In this document: positions 33,039 through 45,503 of the stretch, piece after piece
Layout: each line of letters starts with the position of its first letter
How positions within the stretch are numbered: position 1 is the first letter of the stretch
NCBI GenBank assembly: GCA_025890175.1
Contig: JANPYM010000014.1
Span: 877,052 to 941,051 of the forward strand
From: Ciborinia camelliae
Taxonomy: Eukaryota; Ascomycota; Leotiomycetes; Helotiales; Sclerotiniaceae
Direction: 5' to 3'
Length of the DNA: 64,000 nucleotides
The notes under the pieces: model-generated
Told to the model about the DNA's origin: nothing
Database searches by the model: none
The model's input: only the letters and a program-made list of their open reading frames with translations
Program-made: the position numbers and the translations under genes

Positions 33039-34612
33039 TTTGTGAGGATATCTTTTTGATTCCCGTTGCGAGTTTTTGTGTTCCTATTACCAATTCCTCT
33101 TCATCTGCCCGATTTGCAATATTATTCGTATGGTATTCGTTATATGCTTTTGCTCTTCGCGTCGTAACGTTTCTCTTTTTCGTCGCACTCAATCAAAGTT
33201 CATATTAAAAGGAGCGGAATCAATTGCATGTGATGATGTTGTAGAATACGGATTGAAAGGATTAAAAGAATCGAATAGAAAATTAATGAATAGTCAGGAA
33301 AATTATTCACAATTAAAAACAATAGTGAAAGTGGTAAATGTGTGTGTTGTGAGTGAGACGAAAAAGGTTGTGAAGTTGTGAAGTAGTGAAGTTGGTTGTG
33401 AGATGCGAAATTACAAAAAGTTGAGTATTGAGAAATCTTAATCAATTACGATATCAAGGACTCCCCAAGATAGACTACACCTTCTGTCCACCCTGGCGTA
33501 TACCCTATTATTCCACACCAAAACTTTTATTTATGCCCTATTCCTACCCAAGTACACCGTACAATGTATATCATTTCAATGATCCCATCCCATCCCGTTC
33601 CATCCCATACTAAATGCCACTAATGACACTACCTAGGTAGGGGAGGTAATGACACTAATGAAACCAACATTGAACAAACATTTCTGCGATTCCGCATCTG
33701 CAGCAAGACTGCAGTAAGACTGCAAGTTGCTGCAACATAGCCCCAGAATCCATAAAACCATCCTTCTAGCCCCATCAATTAACCAATGAACATGATACAG
33801 TTCTAGACTCTCAACATAAAAAGTCTAGCTCGCTGCACACTTTCCCCAAGTAGTCCAAGCCCCGATCCCCCGACAAAAGGGGTAAGAAAGTTAGAACTGT
33901 AAGATGGATGGATCCATAATTCCACGGATACCACAATAATGATCATTATTATTAACCTATAGAAATCTTTAAACATTGTAAATATTTTACTGTACCTAGA
34001 TATTTTGTTCAGGGTTACTGGCTGAGGGATATGGAATTTTCATTACCTAATCATGGATTACCCACCTACCTAGGTATATTTTCATGGCCGGGGGATACTA
34101 CTATACCATCCCATCCCATCCCATCCATCCGCCTCCGAATAATTCCCCTATCTATTAAATTTCAATAATCACGCAGTGACATACCTTCCTCTCACATACA
34201 TACACACCGTATTTACCGTATATCCATATCCATATCCACATCCACATCCACATCCACATCCACATCCACATCCAACAGAATTGATCCCAGGTACCGTACC
34301 TAGTAGGAGGTAGCATACTAGCATAGCTTACACAAGTACCACAATTCAGAAATACAATAATATTTATAATTCATTTTCATTGGTTCCAAAACCACTCCAA
34401 TACACCCAAGTATTAAAGCGTCGAGAACCTTAGGCTATACTGTACAATGCAATGCAATGTTGTAAATAACCCCTCCACCATACGGCAAACTATCCATGAC
34501 TGCATCGCCAAAAACCCCATTTCATTCATTCATCACCCGTCGGTCCCTGTATTATCCCTCGCCCTGTCCAAAAAATCGAAATAAACATAATCCGGTGCAA
34601 GCAATTGTGTTT
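33039..34612. other. intergenic region with microsatellites
   Basis: No supported gene. It has two exact TACCTAGGTA palindromes (33630, 34067), CCATC repeats and the hexamer array at 34222. Confidence 0.6.
34222..34274. repeat. ATCCAY hexamer microsatellite
   Basis: Nearly nine hexamers, first ATCCAT then ATCCAC. It lies about 340 bp beyond the stop codon of the CBM-domain gene. Confidence 0.9.
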
Positions 34613-37600
34613 TCAGGAGGTAATACCAAAACCAAAATTGGCGAGGCCAGATAAGTACAGTATGGGTGCAGTAACGACGATGAGGAGTGCAGGCAGGGCT
34701 AAGAGCCTAATTTTCATGTCAAGGTAAGCAATCAGCTCGATGCAGTCCAAATGGATTAAAAAAAAACTCAAGGGTATCATGTGAGGAAATAAGGAAAGGT
34801 CAAGTCCAAAGGAAGAAGTCCTTACGTGTGACGTTCGCCACCACATAATTTCCTAATCAGTCCTCCGATCCAGTCCACAAACAATACCTGAAAGAATGCT
34901 CGGAGAAAGTTGCGGGATTTGACATCATTGCCGGCCGAACGCATAGAAGCTGGTGTGATGGATCTCTCGGGTACATTAGATATTGGTTGTTTACGAGCTC
35001 TTAATTGCGAATCACCATTCTCCTCCGCAAATGATGTTGTTTTAGCGGCATTTTGATTAGAAACAGCATCGTTGACTTTGGCATTGGCACTCGTAGGTTG
35101 AGTTGCGGGCTGGACTGAAGTCTCCGAGCCGTTCTTGTCTTCTTCTGTAGTCGAGTTACCTTGGGGCTTTCCAGCGAGATTGAGCGACTTCCTTTCGAAA
35201 TAAGGAGTAGGTGGAGTTGCAGGATGAACTGAAATCGTTGGGCTGTTCTCATCTTCTTCTGTAGTCGGGCTACTCTGGAGGCTTCCAACGAGATTGAGTG
35301 CTTTATTTTCGATGAAAGGAGTTGCGGGCAAAGATGATAGGACCGGGTGAAGCTTGCTTGAATTTTTTGTAAATATCTCGGCTGGAAGCTTAGGGGATGG
35401 GCTTCGGGACTTTTCGATGGCTGGGAACTGAGACGACAAGTCTTGGGAGGCTCCCTCGGAAATTTCGGCGTCATGTGTTTCAGTCATTTCTTCCCCGGAG
35501 TCTTTTTTCGGGTCATCAGAAATGTTCCCATCACTTTGTGACTTCTCCATACCAAGGGGCAGAGCAGTCAATTTGGATTCTGCTTCTCCTTCAGCATTCT
35601 CTTCCGCAATGGGAAGCAATGATGGAGAAATTTCATGCGCAAGTGATCGAGGCGATGGTGTTGGTAGATCAGCGCCTTCTCCATGATGATTCCTATGCAT
35701 GGTAACAGGTGAAAGTGGATTTCCTTCAACATCTGTCTGGTCCTCGCTCAACTGATTCTCAAGTCTCCTGACATGCTCCAGTATTTGATTGAAATTGCTC
35801 GGGAATGGCTCGAGACTAGGATCATTTGGATCAAATTCTCGAAACATTGGCCCCGGGACTGCTGATCGACTATGGGCACCCTCGTACTCTAATCGCTCTT
35901 CAGCGGTAGGAGGACCATTACACTCATGTGCAAAAAGTGGGGCCCGTTCCTCAAATGGTGTTTCAATGTCCAAATCGCGGTCCAAACAATCAAGACGTGA
36001 GGGAAATTCCCGATTGGGGGTTGGCAGCTCAATTACAGTTGGCTGAGAATGAAGTCAGTGGTCTACGAATTTAAAGCAAAAACAAAGATGATACCTAACT
36101 TACCTTAAAGTTTTCATCAATTTGAGCTGCGGTGTCAGCCACCTCCGCAGCAGTTTTGGCAACTTCAGGAATTGGTGTGTGTGAGAGTCGTCTATAACCA
36201 ATCTTGCCAGCTTCCTCATCCGATATTGGAGGAGTTGTTGGTGCTTTGTCAAGCAATGAAGCAGAGTCTGCAACCTCGGCAGCAACATTAGCGAGCTCTG
36301 GTGTAGCTGCTTGCTGTCTGGTGGTGATATTATCAGGTACAGCATCTTTAGCATGTAAATTATGTGCGTCCTTTTGTGCAAATGTTGCTCCAGGTCCAAA
36401 ATCGTCTCCATGGTGAGGTTCGGAATCAACCTTTTCAACCGTCACAATTGGCGCTGAGACGACTTCAGCTGGAACACTTGATTGGTCATTGTTCTTTGCT
36501 GTGTTTGTCGTGCTCTCAACGGACTCTTCGGCTTCATTTTCAATGCTTTGATCGGTGATTGTTGGTTTTGAGGTGGGAATTTCAGATTGTTGTGATTTGC
36601 TGGTCTCGAGCTCCTCAGCTAGCTTTTCCTCCACAGTTATACGACTATCTGCTAAGTCAGTCTCTTCTTTTGCCTTGCCCTCGCTAGCAAGTGGTTCTTG
36701 AACTGATTTTGGCTCTTCTTTTGTCTCGCTCTCGTCAAGGTGCGCTTCTTGCTTCGATTTCGGCTCTTCGATGGCAACAGGGGCGGACTCTTCTTGGTGC
36801 TCGAGGGCTTCAGCTTTGATAGTACCGAACTCTTCTTTTGTGGCACTCTCACCAACAGGTCCTTGTTGCTTCGATTCGATGGGGGTATGGACAAGCTCTC
36901 CTTGGTGTTCGAGGGCTTCATCCTTGCTCGCACCAGACTCTTCCTTGACCTCATGTTCTCTAGGAAATGGTTCTTTGTTCACATCTAATTTCTCCAAGGC
37001 GATTGGGACGTGCTCTGGTTGTTGTTCAATAGCCTCATCCTCCTTCATCTCGGCCTTAGTATGGAGTACCCCCTCAGCATCTTTAGTCGTGGCCACCTCA
37101 GGTTCTACGGTGGCGCGATGGTTTAAGGTAGAGTCTGTTGCCAATGTGGCTGCATCTGACTGTGAGCTAAGATGTTGAGTTGGCTCGGTTGGGGGTTCAA
37201 TTGTCTCATCCTTGGTATCGAAATCAGGTATTGTGCGAGGGGTTGAATTATCTTCCAGAGATGTTTCGTTGGAGACTGGACGATGTTTAATCGGGACTGT
37301 GAGCAGATTATTTTGGTTCCCAATTTCATCGGTTACTGAAAATAAAATTGAATATTAGTTATTTCCCAGAAAATTTAATGTATTTAATTATCCAATTCCA
37401 TTGGACGACTGACTGTATGGTCATCACATTTCCCGATTCTTCCCGATAGGAATTAAATGTAATGTGAGTGCAAGAAAAAGTGATATAATTTGAGAACAGT
37501 GAGGCAGGCAGTAAGGGTAAAAATGAGGAAGAGGACTATAAACATACCAATTGGTGCATCTTCATCTGACATCCACCAATCCCCATCCCCAATTCTGAAT

Positions 37601-37803
37601 TTATATTGATATTCTTTGCCCTCTTCCACTTCGACTGCCTTGGAGAATATATAATGATCCCCCGAATCATTTGTATATTCCATCTCCTGGGGTTGCCATT
37701 GTGAATGAGGAAAGGAACCAGCAAGGTATATCGGTGGAGCAGTTCCGGGTTTGGAATATCTGATGACAACTGAAGTCTTTGTATCTGTCTTCGTATCTGC
37801 CAT
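34613..37803 (-). CDS. AMPK-beta-type CBM protein with acidic repeats and C-terminal membrane anchor
   Basis: Four exons: 37803-37548, 37335-36104, 36042-34826, 34706-34613; introns of 212, 61 and 119 bp; 932 residues, all phases consistent. Residues about 8-95 form an AMPK1_CBM/CBM48-like domain: VVIRYSKPGTAPPIYLAGSF, W-x-P-x-EM, YQYKFRIGDGDWWMSDEDAP and, after splicing, VTDEIGNQNN. Most of exons 2 and 3 is very Glu/Lys/Ser-rich with loose repeats (EALEHQ-E, K-EE units) and is surely disordered. Exon 4 encodes one hydrophobic helix (LLALPALLIVVTAPILYLSGL) near the end, a tail-anchor layout. The N-terminal domain is closest to yeast Crp1/Mdg1 (cruciform DNA-binding, pheromone signalling) among proteins I know. 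Glycogen binding is possible but not shown. The last donor overlaps an in-frame TAA, so retention would give a soluble form. Confidence 0.85.
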
Positions 37804-39495
37804 CTTGCCCTAGTATTCTTCAAGATGTCATTACCAGTATTCAATGTGGATGTAATATTAAGGAAGAAAAGTTACTCCTTCATGGGATTTGTAGATAAGG
37901 AATTAATGTGAAAGGGTGGAGGGCAGAGGTAATGGTTCTTGATTGAAAGAATGAGTAGAGTAGTAAATAAAATGACCATCCAGGATTTTTGAGATTCTCT
38001 TAAAACCCGAAAAGCTGTACTGTGCAGCGGTAGTGTGGTATGGAAATTGGTATCGAAACTTCTAGACAAAAGAGTAAAATAAAACAATTCACTTCACCTA
38101 AAGAAGAAGGACCAATGATGACATGGAATGTTTTGGTTTTTGGTATTAAGAAAGGAAAGAACATGAAAAACCATGTTACTCACATCTTTTTTGGAAATGA
38201 TCCTCTACAACGACGCATCAATGGTGAGGAAGGGAAGGTGTACAAAAGAAGACTTTGAAGATAAAGTAAGTACAAGATGCTGTTGCTGGTGATGTTGCTG
38301 TTGCTGTGTCGTCATATACTACCTAGGCAAGGCTGACACTGACACTGACATTGACAAGGACAAGGCTTATCAGTTCTGGGCAGGGACTGACTGATAAGAT
38401 GAAGATGATGAGATGAGATGAGATGACAATAATCTTGGTGGAGGGGTTGTAAAATGTGAGATGAAGTACAAAGAAGGGTGAACTCCAAATGATAGTTGGA
38501 TTAACTTAAGATTTAAAGGATTGGCAAAGCAGAGATATGCAAGCTTACTCTTCCATCTTCTACTGCCAATCTTCTTCCCTTTGGTACACCAACAATGGGG
38601 GGAGAGAGACCTGCGTCACACAGGAAATCCTTGGAAGATGCATATTGTACAATATTGACGAATAAGATGGTAGAAACTCCACCTTCTGGTTTGGCAGCCA
38701 CATCATAGCTCACGCCATGGCCATGGAATGATTATTGGGTTTGAGGTCATTTTGTAGGACAGGAGAGTAGGTACAGGAGGTACAGTACCGGTATATAGTA
38801 ATGATAAAGATTTTCCAAATATGATGAAATTATACTACCTAGGTAGGTAGTATTATTATTTCGGTATATTTAACATTTGAGGAATGAAATATCTTGACGG
38901 AAGTGAAGTGAAGTGAAGTGAAGTGTAATAAAGTACCTACGTGTGAATGCTGCCATATGCGGTATGGCCCGTATGGTCCGTATGGAAGAGAAGATCTGGA
39001 GTAACGGAGTACCTAACACCAGATAGCCCCAAGCTTGAAAGGTCAAAGATGGGGAATTGAAACAACCACATACAAGGATAGATAGAGCTCCACGATCTAC
39101 AGTGTCTATGAATGGTTCGCTTAATGTAGCCAATGGTGGAGGAATTGCCGATTCAGACATGTGATAATCCATCTCAGCCGTATGATGCGAGGCCACAACT
39201 TACAAGATATTTTTTGAGGCTGAATGTTCAACCTTGGAATCCCGACTGGAATAAAATACCTCGATATCCACTTCACACCTGTTTATGAAATACAATATCA
39301 AGCAACCTCAATCTTTCAACATATACCCGAACATCAAATAGCCATAGATTCAGTATCAAAATCACAATATTGTATAGTTATCACATAACTGTGGGCTATT
39401 GTTTGCTTTTCAGCAAAAGCATTTTGTGATTGCAGGATTTTGATATTCGATATCCCTCTGGTCCCAGGTCGCATTCTCCCTACCCTAACTCAATC
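37804..39495. other. divergent intergenic region, CBM gene and IWR1
   Basis: Shared 5' region of two divergent genes. It holds GTTGCT and CACTGA short repeats, GATGA runs, a TACCTAGGTA copy at 38836 and a GAAGT array. The open frames here show no family signs. Confidence 0.55.
38901..38925. repeat. GAAGT pentamer microsatellite
   Basis: About five perfect units in the CBM-gene/IWR1 intergenic region. Confidence 0.9.
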
Positions 39496-41074
39496 ATGTC
39501 TCTACCACCAACCATTATTCATATCAAGAGGAAGGCCACGGATCTACCTCAGGACTTTCTCCGTAAGTCAAATAAGCACTCGATACACCACAAATCGCTA
39601 ATTATTATATTCAGGTGTTGATGATGCCGTTGCAAAACGACAACGTCGGACAACTGATTTTGTTTACTCGAGACAACAAGCCCCCAAGATCGATAGCAAT
39701 CCTTCTCCTCCCCAACTAGCTCCTCCAGGACGACCTATCAAACCTCTACATCGCTCCTCAAGCTCTCGATCCCTAGCTATAAAAACACAGGGAAAAGCAG
39801 AAGGAAATATTCAACCCATCAATGAAGTCAATAATGAGAACCAAGGCATCAAAACTCAACCTCCGCCTGCCAATATCCCTACAAAACAAGATGCTGTAGC
39901 AAGCCATTCTTCGGGTAGTGGAAGACCTTCAAGTAGTGGACGTCCATCGAGCAGTGGAAGTACGAAGAAAGTCGTTCAACAGAGACGATTCCATCTTTCG
40001 AGAAATGCAACATCGTCACTTCCCCCAGGTCCAGGTAGTGTACGAAAACGCAATGCTACTGTTTTTATCGAACGTCGTGTGCGACAGAAGACCCAGGAGG
40101 AGAAGTGGACATCTGTAGCCAACGCTGCCATAGAATCAGATAACGTTGCTACTGAAAAGCAAGACCACGAAGAAAGACCACAAAAAAAGCCAGGTCGAGG
40201 ATCGAGAGTACAATTACCACCTGCGAAAGCAAAGGATACAAAAGAAATTGCTGCATCTCAGCCGAAGCCACCTTCCGCACTTGTCAGCCCTTGGGGCCTC
40301 GATGTAGATGATTTGGCAGCGCAGATGCAAGCTTATACACTACAAGAAATTGGTCGTAGCATTGCAGAATCCAAGGCAGCAGAACCTACACCACCCCCAC
40401 CTGTGCAGTCTTCTCTCCGTAAGCCAGCATCATCTAGATTCAAGCCCAAGAAGCCAGCTTTGCGTTACAAGGAACGTCACCCCGAGGAATTCGATATGGA
40501 AGTCGACCAGGGTCAAATGTCTGGAGTTGAGACTGATGAAGATATGGATACTGATTCGGAGTATATTATTGAGACATACATTCGTGTTCCTGCTGAAGAT
40601 ATTGACAATGAAGACAACAAGATCAATTTCGGTATTCTCGTACTCGATGAGCAATCAGATATTGACGAGTTTTATCAAGAATGGGATAATGAGGAAGAGG
40701 TAGAAGATGAAGCTGAAGAAGATGAAAATGGTTTGTACAATCCCTCCTTAATTTCCTTTCACGTTTCTCTTCATAGAATTAAACATGATGCTAACACTAT
40801 TAAAGACGAAAATCACTACACAGCCGATTACCCCGATGCGGAAGTCGACTCAGATGACGAGTATAATAGAAATGCATATGCTTACCGTACAGGCAATGCC
40901 TCAGATCTTGAGGAATTCGACGAGTATGATAGTGATGAGGATGAAATGGGCTTTAGTGATGATGAAACTGACAAGTTGAAATATCCATGGTCGAGGGTTG
41001 GAATGCATGGACAGAGGAATCGAATGAATCCGTTTGGGAGTGATGGGGAGGATGAGGATGAGGATATGGAGTAG
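39496..41074 (+). CDS. IWR1: RNA polymerase II nuclear import protein Iwr1
   Basis: Exons 39496-39562, 39615-40730 and 40806-41074; introns of 52 and 75 bp; 483 residues. The N-terminal exon reads PPTIIHIKRKATDLP, the family's usual start. The defining Iwr1 block lies early in exon 3: HYTADYPDAEVDSDDEY followed by NRNAYAYR. The middle is Ser-rich and basic, and the end is very acidic. In yeast Iwr1 binds assembled RNA polymerase II and guides it into the nucleus through an N-terminal signal. The 75-bp intron (GTTTGT...branch GCTAAC...AAAG) is divisible by three and contains no in-frame stop, so an unspliced reading gives a plausible but wrong protein. I favour splicing because it makes EEDENDENHYTADYPD contiguous. 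Confidence 0.93.
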
Positions 41075-43752
41075 ATGTGAGGGATAGGTTGGGGTCGATG
41101 GGTGATGATTGCTGGGTTTGGATCGAGTGATGATGGGAATTAATAAGGGGTTTTAAATAAACGGGGGCGATTTTTATGCATCTGGCGTACAGCTGATCGC
41201 TGGATATATTTCACACAGAGGGAAAATAGTGATGGGGAGAGTGCTGGGCACCAAATGTTCCCCGAAAGAACAAAGTCTATCTAAGTAGGTAGACAAAGCC
41301 CGAGATACAATACAGGAAAGCAGAAACAATAATGATCCTTCCTATTGAGGAAAATATACCAGGAAAATATACCTATATTACCAAAAGAATATCACGACGA
41401 AATACCTAGAGCGTGTTTACGCAAATAGTTTATTAGGTAGAGTATGCGGGTAGATAGATGTTAATAGAATCTATATCTATCTTATCTAAATGGGAATATG
41501 GTTGCAAATTTGAGGGAAAGTGAAAGTGAAAGTGAAAGTGAATGGGGATGGGAATGGAATGGGAATATGCTTAAAGGTAAAGATGAAGATTGGGTGAACA
41601 GATTTGCATCGTGAAGGGAGCGAGGGGTGGATGGATGGGCATGTAGGTATGTGCGGATGTCCAAGGGGGTGGGCTACCTAGCTCAAAGTCTGGATTTTGT
41701 TATGGTGCTGTGGTGTTATGGGTGATGTGGCGATGTGGCGATGTGGGTTGGCTTAGTTGGGAGGGTTTGCAGTTGGAATAGGAGTGGGAGTGGTAGTGGG
41801 AATTTAAGAGGAGTGGAACTTGGAAGAGGTGGGATTTGGAAGGGGCGGGGAGGGGAGATGGGAGGCATAAATGGGAGGCATAAATGGGAAGGTTAAATAG
41901 AAGGGCTTGCAAGACGGTAGGAGGGGGGCTGGCTGGTTTGGGAATATAAGGTGAAAAATAAAAAATTGAAAAGTGAAAAGTGAAAGATAGAAGGGGGAGA
42001 GGAAGGGTTGGATTATATAGATAGCTGTTAGGTGCACGATGTACGTGAGAGGAAGGAGGGGTTGAAGTTACCTACCTAGTAGGAGGTAAGTAAAGTGAAG
42101 TGAACTTACATAGTGAAGCAAGGAGATATAGGATACTTTACAAGATCTGCTCCAAGTTAACCTTAACCTGAGCTTGTCAATGGGTCCCAGAAATGTTTTT
42201 CTATGTTTGCATGCGCCGAGGTTCGGGATGATGAGCTTCCTTGGGATACGACTGAAGAAGATTGGTGATTGTGACAATATCTTCTCTATGAACAAAGTCA
42301 TTCCACATCGAATCGGTGCGCTTTTAAGAACTCTTTGGGGTGGAAAGAAGTTTCAGGCTGGCATATAAAAGGTAGAAAAATGAGTGTGGAAACTTAAGGG
42401 AGTGAGTGCATTTTGAATTGGCATGTACGAACGAGATGGATAATACAATTGGGGATGGAAATTTGAAAGAATATATTTTGATGCGGAGTAAGGGTTGGGA
42501 TTTAATCATTAGTTCAATACCAGATTGTATTTACTTCACTTACCTACTTTGTACACTGTGGTTCTCAATCCCGTGGGGAAGGGACTGTATATCACATTTT
42601 TTGTACCAAATACATTTTATTTTCCTTATTACTCACTCTACTATGGATCTGTATTTATGATGGTCTTGGATAATCCATCATGCTCGTATCCTCGTGTCCT
42701 AAATAGGTAAGTCCTTATTTTCTTCTCTCCAATGTAAATTAAAACTAAATACTGCGTCTCAATAATCCAAAAATAACATATAGCATGCCCATGTTTTATC
42801 TTTCACCTTATTCATATTACTCCTATACTTTTTTACTCCACCCCTTCTCTTTTCCCGCCCCCTCTAACTCTCACTCTCATTCTTGCTTTTACTTTTACTT
42901 TCACCCTCGCTTGTAATCACCAAACCAATCATAACATTACATATAAGATTCTAAATACCTAAATACTTATCAGTCACACTTTTTTTACAAAAAGGGTATT
43001 GAGTTTCTCTGGTTGCTTTGAGGAGCGCGGGTTGGGTTTGGGGGTCGGAGAGATAGAGGGGAGGGGTTAGAGAGGGGGTAGAAGGGGAAGGGAATAAGGG
43101 AGTTAAGGGGTTAGGAGAAAGGGGATAGAAGGGGATAGAAGAGGAAGGGAATAAGGGAGTTGAGCGAGAGTTGAGGAGGAGTTCTTATTGGAAAGACCGA
43201 ATGAATAGAGAAAGCCAGAGGGAAGACCGATTATATGGTGAATAAGAAAGCTTGAAACAATCTTGTATATTCACGTAATCGCAGGGGAATAGTGGCACAT
43301 TCACTATTTACCAGGCAAAAACTATGTGTACGTAGATACCTATGTATTCACTATGGAAACTTGGTAGGACTTCGGTTTTCCTTGGTGTTTTTGATCATTT
43401 GAAAGCACTGGCAATATATGATTTTGAAGACTATAAACATCGAGTTGTGGTATTGCTTATAAGCCTCACTTGGCATAGAGGTTGAGCATTCAAAACCATG
43501 AGGAAGGGAGAGTGGAAGAGGTGCGGGAACAAATATTTAGGTTGAAGACAAACAGCTTGACTTCAAGAAAAAATAGATATGCGAATATTGGTTCAGATAT
43601 GAAGATTCCAAACTATGCTAATCGCTCCCAAAATTAAAATTACCTCGGACTCCATGTTTGGCTTTCGAATCCCATCCATCAGAAAAACTCATGACCTTCG
43701 TATGGTGTTACTTCATTGATGTATACTTCCAATACCTCACCTTCAACCCATA
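41075..43752. other. 2.7-kb intergenic region, purine-rich tracts
   Basis: Convergent 3' ends. It has GTGAAA repeats, long GGGA/GAGG purine tracts on the plus strand (41.5-42.0 and 43.0-43.2 kb) and several ACCTACCTAG motifs, but no supported gene. Confidence 0.55.
41515..41542. repeat. GTGAAA hexamer microsatellite
   Basis: Four to five units within a purine-rich stretch. Confidence 0.85.
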
Positions 43753-44855
43753 CTATCTCTTCTTATTCCATGCATCTACGAATGCAATCTTATCCTTCAC
43801 AGTCAATCCTACACGCTTAACTCGGCCTAATCGTGCCAATGCTTCCCCAACTTTGTCCAAAATACGCTGTTCTTCCGATGTTATTTCCGTGCACTGATCG
43901 TTCTTAGATGTGAGACTATCAGTGCTGCTTGTATACGCAGTATCTTCGTTGGGATTATTGAAGTGATTCTTGAGATATTTGGTATCCTTCTTTTCTGAAG
44001 CCCCGTCATGATTGGATGTGTTGTATACGACCTCGGCGATTCGGACTTTAATACAGTGTGTAGGTTTCGAGAGGAGATTCCAGAAAAATGCCCAGTATTT
44101 TCCGGGAATGGGTGTAGTTATATCTGAGGGCGAGTAGCGTAGACTAATGGGGAAGATTTTGGTTCCTGACGGAGCAGTGACAAGACTGGGGCTGACAGGT
44201 AGTATTCCTTTTCCGTTTGTGGTTGTACATTCAGGGAAGACTACGATAACACGCCCGGGATAACGAGCAAGGACAGCGGTTAAGTCGGTCATTTTTGCGC
44301 CTTTGGGTGGTTGTCCTTTGGGACTTTGGAGAGCGCGAAAGATTGCGCCCAGAAGGGAAATTTCATGAACTTGGCGGGTATGCGGATACGATACTGTGAA
44401 TATAGGATCGAAAATAGCTGCCAAATATAAAGAATCGAGAGGTGATGTAAAAGAAGATGCGATAATATCCGAAGGCTCAGGTACCCGCCCTTCATGTTTC
44501 TTTGCCAGTGAACCTTTCTTTACTCCATCAATCTGCAGGTCTATCCACCACACTCCCGGTATCCCAAGTATCATCCATAGAATGGCTTTCTTGAGTAGTG
44601 ACCCCAGCGGAAACCATTGTAGAAGAAGAAAATATGTCGTGGATACTGTGAGGAAGAAAGGTAGTTTGAAGAGGAAGAGGAAAAGGTAAACGGGGGCATA
44701 GATGCCGGCGCTTGGAGTTTGAACGGGAAAGAACGGAGCAATTCCAGATCCTGGTGTTGGGTGCATTAGTTGGGATCTTCTATTATAGTAGATGAATGTT
44801 ATGCAGGATGTATGTAGTACGTACCTCTATCGCGAAACTGAGAATATTTCTCCAT
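43753..44855 (-). CDS. LOA1: LOA1/VPS66-type lysophosphatidic acid acyltransferase
   Basis: Exon 1 is 44855-44825 (10 codons plus one base) and exon 2 is 44750-43753, with a 74-bp intron (GTACGT...CTAAT branch...CCAG); 342 residues. Splicing yields MEKYSQFRDRGSGIAPFFP, the same opening as yeast Loa1 as I know it (MEKYTNWRDNGTGIAPFLP). Two hydrophobic stretches follow (YAPVYLFLFLFKLPFFL and WMILGIPGVWWI). The acyltransferase core has SFTSPLDSL in place of the usual H-x4-D motif, as in yeast Loa1, and VVFPECTTTNGKGILPVSP as the phosphate-binding block. The end, DKIAFVDAWNKKR, is also shared. Yeast Loa1 acylates lysophosphatidic acid with oleoyl-CoA at ER and lipid droplets. The single-frame version starting at 44766 lacks the true N-terminus. 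Confidence 0.9.
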
Positions 44856-45503
44856 GGTAAATGATTTTTATTTTTATATGTGTTGAAATGGCGGATGAAG
44901 GAGGATTATAGAAAATACCCAGGTATTATAATATCATGACCTTTTTGTTGACTTCGCGACATCCAAGCCATATACTTTGAATATATTAAGAGAGTTGTAA
45001 GCTGAATTATCGTATGTTTTCGAATGGATAGATAAATAAATGTCAAATACTTGGTGGGCAAAGTATGTATGTAGGTACCGGTACCCGACTAGGAAGTTCT
45101 TCCCAGTGGAAACGCTAACTAATAATTTATTGACACGTGAAGATGAAGATGAACCTTGGAAGATGGAGATGAATAATGTGATGATTGTGTATTAGGTAAT
45201 GTTGCATAGCTAATTGCATAATACCAATGATGAGTGCATAAAATGATGACCGACTTTTTTTTCTTATCCTTTTTTAGTCATCAACCTTTTCCCCAGCAAC
45301 CACCTGCAAACCTTGGTTACTAGGTAATTGAATTGATAAACAGACGAACTCAAAAATACCCGTGGTCATCACGCAAATATTGCATTTAGCATTCGACAAC
45401 AACGACAATTCGCTCCTCAACGCGCTACTAGCCATTCAATTCTTTTCATACTTACATGTTATATCCATTTTAATACCGTGTGTAGCATTTGCTACTTCTT
45501 ACA
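44856..45503. promoter_or_regulatory. divergent promoter region, LOA1 and kinesin-14
   Basis: About 650 bp between two divergent start codons. It contains GTACCGGTACC palindromic sequence near 45076 and no coding frame I support. Confidence 0.45.

Noticed and set aside
44751..44820. Alternative LOA1 splice GTACTA to AATAG giving an extra RSQLMHPTPG segment
   Set aside because: It keeps the frame, but the GTACGT to CCAG intron gives the conserved opening GSGIAPFFP directly after MEKYSQFRDR.
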